Source: Siniperca chuatsi
Lineage: Eukaryota > Chordata > Actinopteri > Centrarchiformes > Sinipercidae
Length of the DNA: 64,000 bases
Assembly (NCBI RefSeq): GCF_020085105.1
Contig: NC_058051.1
Location: forward strand, 19,415,455-19,479,454
Reading direction: 5' to 3'
The position numbers and the translations under genes are program-made. The notes under the pieces are model-generated. The model did no database searches and was not told the origin of the DNA. It worked only from the letters and a program-made list of their open reading frames with translations. Positions 34,241 to 47,276 of this stretch are shown piece after piece. How positions within the stretch are numbered: position 1 is the stretch's first letter; every line of letters begins with the position of its first letter.

Positions 34241-36105
34241 GTTAGTTAATGATGTTAATGAGTAAATGGCATGTCTGTAGATCGAAGCGAATCACAAAAG
34301 AGTCTTAGTGATGGTGTGACTAAAGTTGTGAAAAGATTGGCATAAAATGCATGCTTTTAGAATAGAGTTAGGTTCAACAACCTGTCCACTCGAAAGACCG
34401 GTGAGCAGAGGTATTTTAATGTTAATAATTAACATAAATTGAGCTGACCTAAGTTCTAATAATGAACCTTGTTGGTTTTGTAAGTGGAGCTAAAACCTCA
34501 TAGTAAAAGGTCACGTAATAAGCACAAATAGCTATCAAAATAGATACAGCGGTCGCTTCGCCACAGCAATGTAATTAGTTTACAGTAACTTCACATTAGA
34601 CGGACTACAAAAATAGCAAAAATAAAGTGTCTTAACGCCATAAAAAGTGACAGATGTAAGAAATACATTACCTGGAGATTCAATACAGTATTTCAGGTTA
34701 GTCTGCTTGGTTCGTTTCACTGAAAGGACACTCATCAACCCCTTCTTTATTTTTTTCTATTTACTGACATAATTGTTTGCCTGACTGGCCATTGGATTTG
34801 GGCACACAACATGTGAGCATGTATGTGTGTGTGCGTTTTCTTGCATATGTGTGTATGTCACTATAAGTCAAATCTCTGTCTGTGTTCCTGCGAACAGCGT
34901 TACATAATCAAAGCCCCAACTGAGAGAAACAAAAAGAGGGGGAAAACATTACAGAAGTCATTGTGAGATGAGGCTTGTTGTCCTTCTCGCTTAGACCCCT
35001 AATATGACAGCGAGTTACTTAAAATAGCCCTCTGTGCTGTTATCTACATTAAACAATCAATAGTATTGCACTGTGGATCGAGGCCAAAGAGAGAGAAAAG
35101 AGAAATCAGAAGCCCGATGTGGGACAGTAAGATTTGAGAGGCCAGGACTGTGTGTGTGTTTACAGTATATGTGTGAAAGCAATAATATGAATAAGGGTAG
35201 GTATCAAATCTTAATACTTTTTTCAGCCGAAATGTGTCTGTAGCACAGAGTATCGAAAACTGTCAAGTACCAACAACTGCCATTGAATGTCTGGTTAGAT
35301 TTGTAATCTTATTGGCTTGTTTTTCGATCAGTTAATTCCTCATTTAGATAAAGATTTTGATAAGAGTTTCCAACTATTTTAATAGGTAAGGTTCTTGTAT
35401 GACAGCGTGTATTTAGACAACATTTAAAGGAATAGGGAAGTGTTTAGCTGAGCTTAGCGAAGAGACTGGAGTATCATCACGTACTAATGACTTCTACTTT
35501 ACTGGCGTTAACTACTGATACCCTAGTATAATGCATGGAATGCCATCTGCAATGCTGTGCTCAGCAGGAATAAAATAACCACTCAACCCAGTAAAATACC
35601 TAATAACAGAATAATACAGGTGAGTGACAAAGTAATTATATTATATTTTTGAGACCTTAGCTTTCACTGAAAGCTAATACAACCTGTTTCTGGCACTGTA
35701 CAGTGCACATTTCCGCCTAAGCTCGTGCCTTGTCCTCCTCAATAGGTGAGAGACAAAGACAGAAATGGAGAGCACTAAGAGAAAGAAATACTCAAGCAAT
35801 TTTCAGATTTCGGTTCCCTCTACTCGAGGTATTGTATCAGCACTCTTATTGAAGAATTTCAAACATTACTCGGCCCTTAATATGAATGGGATGAAAAATA
35901 GTGTAAGTCAATGGAATTAATGTGTAAGTCCAGTACTGGGGCACAGGAATAAACGGTGAAGCCACAGAGAGGAGAGAGGAATCACAGAGTAGAGCAGTCC
36001 TTATTCTGCCTGATATCCTCTGTGACACCTTCTCCCTCAGGGTATTGTGACATCCAGAGGACACGTCTAAGCAACTCTTATCAGCCTTTGCAACACACAT
36101 ACACA
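34241..36105. other. Non-coding, nothing recognised
   Basis: No supported gene. A segment at 35200-35300 may be a decayed repeat (GTATCGAAAACTGTCAAGTA). Confidence 0.4.
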
Positions 36106-36108
36106 AAA

Positions 36109-36109
<1 letters not shown>

Positions 36110-36134
<25 letters not shown>
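36110..36134. repeat. (CA)n microsatellite
   Basis: About 12 CA units following a CACATACACAAAAACAC lead-in. Confidence 0.9.
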
Positions 36135-36140
<6 letters not shown>

Positions 36141-36710
36141 AGGATGATTCCCACTCAGGTACCAGCTTGAGGAGGGTGTACACTGTAGGTGTAGGTGTGC
36201 AATGACAAAACTGTTCTGGGTGATTTATTTCATACTTCACCCATTCAGGACTTATCCATTACTGTTATAGTCTTTGAGACAAACTTATGGTCCATCTTCA
36301 GTTCCAGCAGACAATTAAGAGAGATAATGACTTTGATGTGAGCGCTATACAATCCGTGCAGACATGCATATGTGCACTGCATCATTAGGAGGCCTCTATC
36401 TTCAGCCCTCCAGTAAGACAGGCATTGTCCATTGTTCATTTAAAGAGGGACTATTTTTGTATTGCACATCATGCAGAAAGCCCTTCAGTAAGATGTATGA
36501 GGGGACACTTCTCATCTGTAGCCATCATGTGCTCTGTACATGACACTTACAGTACATGATGCCATGGAGACTATAAGTGGCTGAAGCACAGATAAACGTC
36601 AGCACAGTTTTAGGCATGTGAGCATGCAATAGGTGAAGACAAGGTCATAAGTAATAAGAGGTGGGGTGTTTGTTGTTTTAATGCTCAAATGTTTGTGGTT
36701 AGCAAGGTTA

Positions 36711-37092
36711 TAGTTTTGCATTCATTAGTATATTTTTATTTCATTTTGACATTGTTTAATTTCAGTTTAGTGTTAATTCGTTTTTAAAGCAGGTTTGCTA
36801 GTTTAGTTTATATTTATTGAAAATGCTTAGTTGTAGTTTAGTTTTTATTAGTTTTAGTGTTAGTTACTATTATGTAATATGGGGTATTTGTCAGAGGCAA
36901 GATTCAAAAAGGTCAGAAAAAGTATTGCATAGTAAAACTAGGCTTGTGTAGTACGAAATAAATTAAGGACATTTTCTCTATAATTTTGTTTGTAGTTTGT
37001 TAGTTTTATAAACACAATACAGTTTCAGTTAGTTACCGTCTCGTTTTTATTTTTATTTTGTTAAAGAAAATGGTTTTTCACATTTAGTTCGA
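36711..37092. repeat. TAGTTTTAGTT-rich repeat
   Basis: Carries many AGTTTTA/TTTAGTT units and a GTTAGTTACCGTCTCGTTTT end. It resembles a fish non-autonomous transposon I recall with AACTAAAAC repeats. The boundaries are approximate. Confidence 0.4.
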
Positions 37093-37599
37093 TAACATTG
37101 GTGGTTAGTGGTGAGGGAGTGATTAGACCATAAATAGCAGCACAATGTGTGTGTGAGTCATTGGACTGTTCAGAATTATCAGAAAGTTGCATTTAAAAGT
37201 GCTAATATGTGAGACTTTTAGCAGTAAGCAGTTATTGCTTTGGTGTGAATAAGACGATTGCATTCTTCTGCCATGGTGAGTCTCTGGTTCATGGTGATTA
37301 GGTTAAGTCCCCACCTTTGCGGAGAGAAAGGAAGGCTTGTCAAAAATGTTGTCCCTGCTTCTGCTAGTTGGTCAGGGAGCAGGAATCTCGCTCCTTCTCC
37401 GAGGACAAGCCAGCTTATTACATTGGAGAGCTAAAGCAGAAGAGATTCCCCATACTGCTATGAACCACTGAGAGGGGACCAGTTGTGGAGGAAGGCTTCA
37501 AATCCTTCAAAGTAAAAGTAACAATGCGTAGAAATACTCCGTAACAAGTCTTGCATTCAAAATCCAGATCGGAGTCCTATAATTAGTATCTTCTGATAC

Positions 37600-37960
37600 C
37601 AAGGTCGATGCGATACATCTATATTTACCAAACAGAGCTGCCCAGTGTGCATTTATACATTTTATCGATTGTTATGTTATCATTGATATGATATGAATTA
37701 AAGTTCAACTGGGAGAATGCAACTCCTGTAATTGATGTGTAACGATCAGCTAGACTGTTAGAATTTTTCACATTTCACACACACACACACACTCATTTCA
37801 CATTCACCTGCATGTGGAGTGAAATGCTAGCACCGTGGGCTATCATTAAAGAGAGCAGCACAACACTAGCAGGATGAGGTGGACAACACACAATAGAGTA
37901 CAGTTAAGAAAGGATCTGCTTTTGATCAGGATTATTTAGCCGATACTGAAATATGCCTTG
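37600..37960. repeat. Dispersed repeat, copy 2 (shared with ~1.5 kb)
   Basis: The segment 37684-37735 matches 1509-1560 at roughly 85% by eye. A short (CA)n run lies at 37777-37792. There is no ORF. Confidence 0.5.
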
Positions 37961-38002
37961 ATTGGTACTTCTTGGGACATCTCTGATAATTAATTGCATT
38001 GT

Positions 38003-39171
38003 CAGGGTTCAACGTTGCCCAGTCGGGCAAGTGGGTCAGAAATCTACTTGCCCGAAGTAAATTTTTATATTGACAAAATGTTTTATTTATTAGCAGTTAT
38101 CAAATTACAACAAAACTAGTTAATTGTCATGTTGAATCTTTATAAATAAAGTAAATTAATCAGAACAAGGACACTGTGTCATAGATGCAAAACAACAAAC
38201 ATTATAATTAGCCGGGAAATGGGGAAAACAATGGAACAGGACCCAAACACAGACTAGCAGGTAGCGGTGGTACAGATCAATAAGTAACAACAGCAAAGTC
38301 ACTATATAAACTCAATTATATCTCACTGGAAACAAATCTAATATGTCAGTACAATAAATCAAAATACTGAGTGATGTCTGTGTTCTTCATTCTTTCTAAA
38401 CATCAGTCAGTATCAGTCCTTCCTCCTGTCCTGTCCTCCTCCCTCAGCTGCTGATGTGATTCACTGCAGGTAAGTTACTGCTGGTAGAGGGACTGGTTTG
38501 TCTCAGCCAGCAGTAAGTTTACAAGAATTTGACAAATTTTAAGATTTGTGTCAAATTAAGCTAAACAGTTAGACTACATACAGACAGCTTTCGTTTTAGC
38601 TTGTTTGTAACAATTCGCTATTAGCCGAGGTAGCTCACTGTGCTTGTGTAAAACATATGAGAGTGCAGACAGAGCAGATTAAAATATCGCTTTCAACATG
38701 ACATGTTTATGCTTGTTGAACAGATGTATTGGTAAAGTATTGGCTTTTTACTCACAGAAGTTTTATTGCTCTTACTTACAATAACGAGCGTAGTTGCCAA
38801 CTCGAGTAACCTCCACCCTGTCTCTGATCTGCTGACCGCTGCGTTCCGTGTGTCGGTGTGTGTGTTTGTGGGGGGAGGGGCTCAGCCCGACAGGCAGCAG
38901 CGAGCGTGATAATACTACGGTCCTTAACTTTTTAGCCCCAGGGTCCTTTAATACCGGGTTTCAGTACCCATTCCTACTGCCGAGTGCCCGATCTGTATGT
39001 GCAACTCTCAACAGAGAAGAGAAGGAACTGAGATGCCTCACTCCTTTGCTACTTCCGTCATCAACTCCAGAAAAGTACTTGTTTGATTATTTTTTACCAC
39101 TTGCCCAATTGGGCAAGTGAGTTGCTAGATTTACTTGCCCCGGGCAATCGGGCAATCCTTGTTGAGCCCTG
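38003..39171. mobile_element. hAT-like non-autonomous element
   Basis: Starts CAGGGTTCAACGTTGCCC and ends, reverse-complemented, CAGGGCTCAACAAGGATTGCC, so it has short CAGGG-type terminal inverted repeats. Further in, both ends carry ACTTGCCC / GGGCAAGT blocks as subterminal repeats. No transposase remains. I could not find a clean 8-bp target duplication; AATTGCATT on the left and GATGCATTAA some 12 bases beyond the right end are only suggestive. Confidence 0.6.
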
Positions 39172-39757
39172 ATTATTATTATTGATGCATTAACGTGAAA
39201 CATTTTAAAGGTGTATCTAGTCGAGGTAGAGCCAATTGCAGCATAACATGGAAATACTCAAGTATAAGCAACTTAAAATTTCCCTTAATTAGTTCTTGTG
39301 TTAGTTACTTTCCACCACTTTACCACATGGCCCACCACCAGTTTGGCCATGTTTACCATAGGTACCTTTGAGACAGGTATCTTTTTCACGTGGCACCAAA
39401 CAGCACGCTGCGGTGGTTTACAGCAACAGCCAATGGTCATTCAGCTGTTGAAAGCCAACAGTTTTCATTCTTGCATGTCCCAGGTTGTATTCTGTCACCG
39501 TCTGCTATGGTTTTCTGTAAATTGGAATTAGGATTCTTCCCACAGGGCTTGGTTCCTGAGCACTGTCACACAAAGTAAAATGTAAAAAATAAAAAGGAAA
39601 CCAATAAAACTAATAAAAAAAAGGAAAATGATCTCTGACTTGTCAAAATCAGTTTACTTTGCTTTGATTAATTTACTTTGCATCTGCATTCAGCCATATT
39701 CTGCACACTTATGCATGCACACAGCTGCATTTCCAAATCCAACACTGCCAGACTTTC

Positions 39758-39760
<3 letters not shown>

Positions 39761-39823
<63 letters not shown>

Positions 39824-39831
39824 GTGTGTGT
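39761..39831. repeat. (TG)n microsatellite, ~35 units
   Basis: A long dinucleotide run with a single GCG interruption near the right end. It produces chance poly-Cys/Val and His/Thr ORFs. Confidence 0.97.
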
Positions 39832-39839
39832 TAGTGAGA

Positions 39840-40805
39840 GTACAACAGCTGGAGGGAGCAGATGTTACATGGTGTCCCAAGGGTAGCAGAAGGCCACGCA
39901 CCATCTCGCCCTGTCCCAGTGCTTACACAGACAGGTTGCTTTAGGGTGAGGACTACACAGGCTGGGTGCTGCAGGGGGCCAGGACAAACCTGCTCATCGC
40001 TGACTCTAAATTATACTGAGAGAAGTACTGCTGCATACTATAACTCCAGCTTACCTCATTAAAAATGGCCAGATCCCATGTCCTGTCTTGCTCCCTTGTG
40101 CTTAGTCTTTTTGATTTTTCCTCTCCTCTGTAATTATCCACCGTTTCCCTTTAATACATATTGGTCCAAATTATCCTTCCCTACACAGACGACATGCTTT
40201 ATTTCTGTACCTTAATCAATTTGTCTCATCATTTATTGTGCAATTCTCTCTTTTTCATAGCTGCACGTGTCTGTGTGTCCCTCCAGTTCCAGACATCTGC
40301 ATTTAAGAATTAACTTTACCAACAAGTAATTAAATGTGTCATAACATGTGACTTAATGGTTCTGGAAATAGACAGACTGTGTTTTTATATTCAAAGCCCA
40401 GCACATTAGCGGAAACGGTCTCTTAGTTGCAAGCAGCTGCATGTATCTATCTTTCTGTCCATTCTACCTTCCTAGTGCTGTGTTGTGTCCTGCCCACCCA
40501 TCTGTCAATACTGCTGGGGGGGCTGTCCATGGGTAGCCCAGGTGGAGGGTCACAGGAATTTTCAACAGACAATTGATTTCTCTCTGTCATACACCTTATA
40601 ACATGCACCTCATGTAGAACGTGCGTCGATAAGCCACCCGTCTACGCCCACTATGAACACACCATATGTCTAATCCATCACATACTCAAAGTATATAATC
40701 TCCCGAAATCCATCAGGTACAGCCACAACCACCTCTGCTGAACCTTAAACAGACTTATAAAAACAATTAGCAACAAACAAATGCAGCCATGAATCTTAGC
40801 AGCCA
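39840..40805. other. Non-coding, nothing recognised
   Basis: No exon with support, transposon terminus or RNA gene seen. Confidence 0.45.
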
Positions 40806-40810
40806 ACTCC

Positions 40811-41176
40811 TTGAAGGAGCAGTGTGTAGGATTTAGTGGCATCTAGTGGTGAAATTGCACTTTGCAACCATTTGAATACTGTTTGCCTTAACCTCTCTTT
40901 CCAAGCGTGTAGGAGAAACTACGGTGGCAACTACTGCAGCAAAACACAAAAGGCCCTGTCTTGGTTTGTTCTTTCTGGGCTCCTGTAGAAACACGGTGGT
41001 GCAACGTGGCGGTCTCTGTGGAAGGGGACCCGCACCCTCTGCAGATATAAACAGTTTATTCTATGGTAATGAAAACACGATTCATATTTTTAGGTGACTA
41101 TACACTAATAAAAATATACTATTATATTCCATTTCTGCCAATAGATCCTCCTAAATATTACACAATGGTCCTTTAA
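40811..41176. mobile_element. MITE (GGAGCAGTGTGTAGGATTTAG family)
   Basis: Left end TTGAAGGAGCAGTGTGTAGG; right end, reverse-complemented, TTAAAGGACCATTGTGTAAT. These are imperfect inverted repeats. Next to the left end is GTGGCATCTAGTGGTGA, an order I recall from a very common fish MITE. There is no coding capacity. Confidence 0.75.
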
Positions 41177-41179
41177 TAC

Positions 41180-44100
41180 AGTGCTGGTTCAAACATGTAA
41201 CACGGTGACAAGTTGATGCACACTATGCCCATTCCATACATTTTCATTAGACTTCATTAGCACACAACCCAACCCTGTAATGCAGGAGCAAAGTAACAGC
41301 TTCTGACTCTGTCAGCGCTCCTGCTGTCTTCTGTTTTTCCCAATGCAGACTGCCTGCATTGAGAGATGGGAGAAGCCATCTAACCTGAAATCTTGCATCT
41401 GCATGAAATCTTGCATGCTTGGTAGAAATGCAAGGGCTGTTTATGTTCAAGGGCAAGTCCCCCCACCACTCATCCTCCCCTCTTCCCCTTTCATTGATCC
41501 AGAGTGGAGACAGTAAACAGCCTTACTGATTTCTCTGTGCAGCGTGACAACTTCCAAATATAATAAATCCTGTGGAGAATGACTTCAATGCATATATTGG
41601 CCTAAAGCTATGACAGTCTTTATGGATGCTCCTTTTAATTTAATACAAAGAGCCCTTATGTTATGGAAAACATTTCAGCCCCAACTGTTGTGGCTGGTTA
41701 TAGTACACTTTTGTGTGAAACCGTCTGAAAATGACATCTGCTGACAAGAAATTTCCAAATGGAAGAGAGTATGATAGACACATATTATTGTAACTTTAGG
41801 AAATACATGACAAGCAAGCTCACAAATCTAACCTTAATATGAAAAATCTGCTAGTATGATATGCATCAATGCATTGCTTCATGCATCATTTGCATTAAAC
41901 TTGCTTACTAAGCTTGTTTATGTGCAGTGTGGTCTCCAAGAAAAACTGTTGGGCTGCAATGATAACCACAATTCTAGCTTATTTTCCTCCTTTGAGACAA
42001 ATGTCTTACTTCTTAATTTTTGCCTTGAAGTGAAATAAAACTTCAAATACTGCGGTACATATCATAGAAATTGTGATGACCTTGGGCAGAGAGGTGGCCT
42101 TGTTAGAGAGCATAGATTTAGTCCCGAGCCATTGCCGGCCATGTGTCCTTTCAGAGCATCCTTCAGCAACCACACTGCACCCTTTCCTGCAGTTACTGTT
42201 AGTAACAGCATCAATTAGCGCCCTTAATTCTACATTCTATCTAGAACCTTTTCTCTCAAAAATATTTTCTGCACACCATTTCGGCTTCATTTTTGTTTTA
42301 AATTGAGTAGATTAGGCAATTTCACAACTTTAACCAAGTCATACATTTTGCTCTCCCTCCAAGACAAGCCAATCCTTACACTTTATAACAGTTAATTTCA
42401 TTTGTTTTGGGAGTGCAAGATAAAGAAAGGCAATCCCAGAATGTGACTGTAGGAGCAGTGATATTCATGCTGTCTGCTGTACATAATCAGTTTCATTTGA
42501 TAAAATGGCTACATGTCAATTTTATGTTCAGTTACCTGCTCATAAAAGTGAGAAAGAAAAATATGTCAACCAGATGCAGATACATATTGATCCTAGATAT
42601 CCATTAAAGAGTGAGCTAGTTTGAATGAGCATTAACAGGTTTTGATAGAATCGATCCATAGTTCATTCCATTCAGACCAAAAAAATGACCATTTTACACT
42701 GTTCAATTTCAGCTTTTAATGGCCCGTCTTAAATCTAACCATCTTTCCAAACTGAACTGTTTCCTTGCACCTGAGGAAAAGTGGTGAAATATTACTTTGC
42801 AGATCTACAGATATGAGGTAATTGCAAGATTGAGGCAGTGAGTTTGCTAAGATGTCTCAGAACTGCCTGGTAAAGAACAGCTGGACCGTCATTATGGATG
42901 TTGCAATATTCTGACAGTACAGCTCTTTAAGCTACAGCTAATAGCTATAGGTTTTCAATAAAGCCAGAGTGAATCTTTATAATTAAAGTCACTGAGTTGA
43001 AAAGCCCATAGTATGACCCACAGCCCTTCCCCAAGGGCACTGATGTAACATATTGTTTACTATTGATGTAATCTTCATATTTTGTAGTGGGTATGGGACA
43101 TAAAATCATGTTTAGAATTGATTGGGTATGGGTACACTGATGCCGTGGTTAATAGTACTCATTTTGTGACACTGACAGCACAGAAAATGCTTCCAATAAG
43201 GAGAACGTGAGAAGAATAAATAAATGAGCTGAACAGAAAACAACGAGCCTCATGTATGGGTGACAGTGGTTGTTTGGTTTACACAAGTACGTGTCAATAA
43301 ATGTTCCTTTCTGCAGTTAAACCACAAATGATTCAATTATTATCTCATCAGTAACTTAGCTATGTAGGAATAGACCTATGAAAGACACAAGGAAAGATCA
43401 CTTAACACACACATTAAGGCTACATGTACACTGTGGCCAAAAAAAGATTTAGGGCCCTATTTTTGTGTAGTGTAAGGTGCAAAGTTACAATTCCTGAGGC
43501 ACAAGGAAAGGGTTTTGTTCTCACCTGTACCTACTCTGTATTTTTTTAAATCATTGTAGAACTCAGACCTAAGAGCAGAGACCAGATAAGCATGGGATGT
43601 TCTTTCAGTAGTTTTTATAACAGCACAAGTTCTCTACAGAGGAAATTTACAGTCTAGTGCCAGGAAGGCAAATTAACTAAGGAACTCAGCAGCCGGCAGT
43701 CTCATCACACACAGTATGTACAATGAAACAGGTGCAGTCTACAATTCAACAAGCAGGTAAATGATCACATATGCTCAATGTCCCGCTGAGGGAAAGTGGC
43801 CTTGGACTCAAAGTCAGATCAGCACCATGGACAGCAGTCCTTAGCATAGTGTAGAAACATCAACACGGCAGCCAGAAAAGGTTTGCTGCCACGTCTGTGC
43901 ACCAAAGTAAAGGAGAAGTGTAGTAGGGAGTGTGTCATTAGCAATCCAGGGGTACTTTTGTTGTCAAAGATGAACGAGATGACTAAATTTTTACAGCATA
44001 CCTGACCTAGTCACCGTTGCGCTCCACTCGGCATGTGCCTGTTTAGTGCTATTTTCATCTCTTTAATTGCCAAAGGCATACCTAAACGGACCTGTCCAAA

Positions 44101-44330
44101 ATCACCCTAAATGCCTTTAATGTACGTTATGCTTATCAGCTTCACTTTGATTACAAGGGGGGAGGGGGCTCTGTGGTTTCAGGGATGCCATGGGTGCACA
44201 TAGACTACAAAATTTGATTGATATAATTTGACAAATTGCAAATAAAATATAACAAATGAAGACAACCCTCTCCTCTGAACACTAAAATGCTACTCAAAGT
44301 CATTCTAGATATTGTTACCAGTGCCATGTG
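41180..44330. other. Non-coding, nothing recognised
   Basis: AT-rich sequence with scattered short ORFs. No transposon ends, RNA genes or exon chains found by eye. Confidence 0.45.
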
Positions 44331-44331
44331 C

Positions 44332-45345
44332 TAGGGGTGTAAGCGGTACGTGTATTCGTCCCGAACCATTCGGTACAGGACGTTCAGTATGTGACTTCCT
44401 CGGTACGCCTTGTGACCCAAACTATTACTGTCAAAATAGTCTATTTATGTCGACTACAAGCCCGTGCGGAACAAAAATTCTAGAGCACAAGTTTTACCTG
44501 GAACGTTTTGGCAGCACACCAGTTGCTGTTTATTAGCTGTAGCATGCAAGTCAGCTTAGCCCGGTTAGCCAGGTTAGTCAAGCTCATGTAGTGTCGCTGC
44601 CTGCAAATGGTAAACACAAATGAGAGACCAATGCTGGAGGATCCTCTCATGACATTTAGTTCCACTGTATGGGAGCATTACGGTTTCCCAATTAGTTACA
44701 ATGGGCAACAATGAGTGTCAAACTGCTGACATTGTTCAACTGAAGTCGGGTATGTCTGTGGAAACACTTAAAACATGTAATTTGCGACGGCATCACCTGA
44801 ATGTGTTGATTAGCGGAAAAAGACAGAAAACAGACTGGAAGGCGAGTCCTCCTCCCCACAATGTTCAGGCAGCCTCTCACTGCAGATTTAGACCGGGGCC
44901 AATTCAGTAACTAATGCTATAGGAGCATTTATCGCTGCACATATGCGACCATCCTCATTGTAGAAAATAAAGAATTTAAGCATATGGTCAAAGTGCTTGA
45001 GCCCTGCTACAATGTACCTTCACGTGCATTTTAGTCAGTCTGTTGTGCCTGCTCTGTATAAACTACTGCAAGCTGCAGTTGGTCAGGAATTATCAACAGA
45101 ATCAGAGTCTTATGATGGAGCATTACTGACATTTGTGTTATTTATTAGTTATTTATTTTTTCTTACTGACAATATGACAAATTTTGAGTGCATTAACTGT
45201 TACAGTACGAATCATGGCCAATGAGCCTCTGTTGAATGTATATTTTTCAAAATAAATTACATAAATTAGTTTTCCCGCTGTACCGAGAACGTACCGAACC
45301 GTGACCCTAAAACCGAGGTACATACCAAACCGTGAACCTTTCTGT
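44332..45345 (+). mobile_element. hAT-like element with BED-finger relic
   Basis: The left end reads TAGGGGTGTAAGCGGTACGTG then CGAACCATTCGGTAC. The right end carries GTACCGAGAACGTACCGAAC and CATACCAAACCGTGAACC, the inverse of the left subterminal motif. Inside, at about 44740-44830, the plus strand encodes VETLKTCNLRRHHLNVLISG, like the end of the BED zinc finger (LxxHLRRHHP) in hAT transposases, with the rest of the gene deleted. The right terminus and target duplication are not clean. Confidence 0.6.
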
Positions 45346-46108
45346 CAATGCACTCTCCTGTCCATCTGTATCAAATAAAAAAAATATCATAACATTGTTT
45401 AAGCAGAATATCAGAGCAATTTACCTTCTGTTATTAAAGTTTCTAACCTATTTTTCTTCCTACCTTGCCATCCGCCCTAAGCTAAATTCTGCTAAGGGGC
45501 CCTCCTACCTGACCCATGAGCCATGTAGACAATTTACCCCTGCCAAGCAGTCACAACTGACACCCCAGTGCTCCCACTACAATCCTCCCTCCTTTAAAAC
45601 AGTTTGCTCCATCTGTCGGTCTCAGAATAAGTAGATCTGTACAGAACAGAATGAGGTATAAACAAACTATATTTTTTTAAACTTCATTTTTTCTATAGAC
45701 TCTTAAGATAAGTGAATATTACCATTAACATAAATAAGAAATTGTAGAAAATATAAAATGTAGAAAGTATAAGAAATACAACATTATTAACATTACTGCC
45801 TGCCTACAATAAGCTTTGGCTATACAATGTAAACATAAGCCTATAGGCTATGGCTGCTGCTTTATGTCTCAAAATAGTCAAATAAAACCTATACAGCTGT
45901 GTGGCTCCCCCAGATTTCCTTTTATACATTTTCAAATATAAAATTATCATTTATACTATGGCTTGGCTGAATAGTGATGGATATTATTAACTGAGAGATG
46001 TGCATTCTATTGCCCAGTATGCAGCTAATCATTTTACATTCAATATTTAATCAATAGTCAATGTCAGTCCATCTTGCATTAGTCCAGATTTGTAACTAAA
46101 CCTTGACT
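45346..46108. other. Non-coding left flank of the BEL/Pao array
   Basis: AT-rich, nothing recognised. This is the pre-insertion site sequence on the left. Confidence 0.45.
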
Positions 46109-46113
46109 GAGAG
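46109..46113. repeat. Left target-site duplication GAGAG
   Basis: Matches 61315-61319 exactly. BEL/Pao elements make 4-6 bp duplications on insertion. Confidence 0.85.
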
Positions 46114-47094
46114 TGTAGCATTCCCGGCTGAACAGATGCATCTTACTCTCAGGAACTGATGTTTATAAAGAATTTAATTTCCAAAAACACCGTAAGAGCT
46201 GAATAAAAACAACAAACAAGCATTAGACATCTGCCTGCAAATAGTATACAAATATCCATAAATATATAAACGAATACACATTTGCAATTAATTGGCTTAA
46301 ATCATAAATAATGTGTAAATAAATCACATTTTAGCAAACTGGCTAATGCAATAACCTATATGAATTGTTTTAATTACAACAATCTCCTTTTAGAGTGCGA
46401 TGTTAACTACGTTACATGAAACACCCGAGTTAACAATCAATTAATTTTGGTAAAACGGACAATCTCAATTTAGAGAGAAAAACGTAAATTAATTATATAA
46501 AATTACCAAATGAAGTGCTGATTTACTGTAAACAATCTATCTGGAGTGCAAATCAAGAGAAACACTGACGAGGCAATAACAACATTAGCTAAAGAATGAT
46601 ATAGCTAAACCAAACACTTCAAAGTCCTTCAAAGTTTACCACACAACATAAAACTAAAACGGTACCTTGTGCCCTTCAGCCAGGAGCTAAGATGTAGAAA
46701 GAAACCTTTTTAAAACAAACATTTGTACAGTGAGTACCCAAGGGTTTATCCTTTCTCTCTTAACGTTAAATCAGAATGGCGCTTCACGTAAAAAGAGCGC
46801 CAATGTACACAAAGAGTGCTGCTGCACTTCCTTTTCCAGACTTCAAAATAAAAGCATGTGAGGTAAAAAATGTACACTTAATAAAACAAATAAAAATACA
46901 ATGTCCACATTAAGTATGCAGCAAGAATTATTAGTCAACCAAAAACAAACAAAGTAACATTTGGTTCAAGTTCAATAATAAAGTCCTTTCTTGTGAAAGC
47001 CTTTCTCAGGAGTTCCATGGCAACACTGCCCTCTATGGTTGGAGGTAAAGATGACGACCTACTTCAGTGATTGGGGATTCAATGGTCATTTACA
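46114..47094 (-). repeat. LTR 1 (3' LTR of copy A)
   Basis: 981 bp. In element orientation it starts TGTAAATGACC and ends GGAATGCTACA. It differs from LTR 2 by eye at one site, 46399 (G here, A in the other two). Confidence 0.93.
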
Positions 47095-47102
47095 CTCCCA
47101 CC
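47095..47102 (-). promoter_or_regulatory. Polypurine tract of copy A
   Basis: In element orientation GGTGGGAG lies immediately before the 3' LTR, the expected place for the plus-strand primer. The same tract precedes the middle LTR in copy B (54204-54211). Confidence 0.6.
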
Positions 47103-47276
47103 AAATCATGAGGGATTTGTATGACGTTAAGAAATATAAATTACAAATGATTTTTAAATTTTAAAAAAATGACCTTTAACTCAGAAACGGACGAAAAGTG
47201 CCCATACTATGTTGAATGAATGCTAGAATTTAAGTAATATAATGAAAAGGATACACTTGGTTGCTACTGGAAGCAG

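Larger units (their letters stand above)
37481..39317 (+). repeat. AGTAAAAGTAC-type element, interrupted
   Basis: The left end (37481-37560) reads GTGGAGGAAGGCTTCAAATC, then AAAGTAAAAGTAAC, with related fragments at 29551 and 16738. The right end near 39300-39317 reads GTTACTTTCCACCACT, the inverse of the left terminus. Between them lie a second repeat (37600-37960, shared with ~1.5 kb) and the hAT-like element at 38003-39171. That the two ends belong together is an inference from order and orientation. Confidence 0.4.

Noticed and set aside
39628-39944. ORFs with Cys/Val or His/Thr repeats
   Set aside because: They are translations of the long (TG)n microsatellite on both strands.
45332-45634. 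100-codon plus-strand ORF next to the hAT-like element
   Set aside because: Low-complexity composition and no recognisable motif.
1-46000. tRNA, snRNA or CRISPR-like features
   Set aside because: No tRNA B-box with matching arms, no spaced identical repeats and no snRNA-like blocks were seen; CRISPR is not expected in an animal genome.
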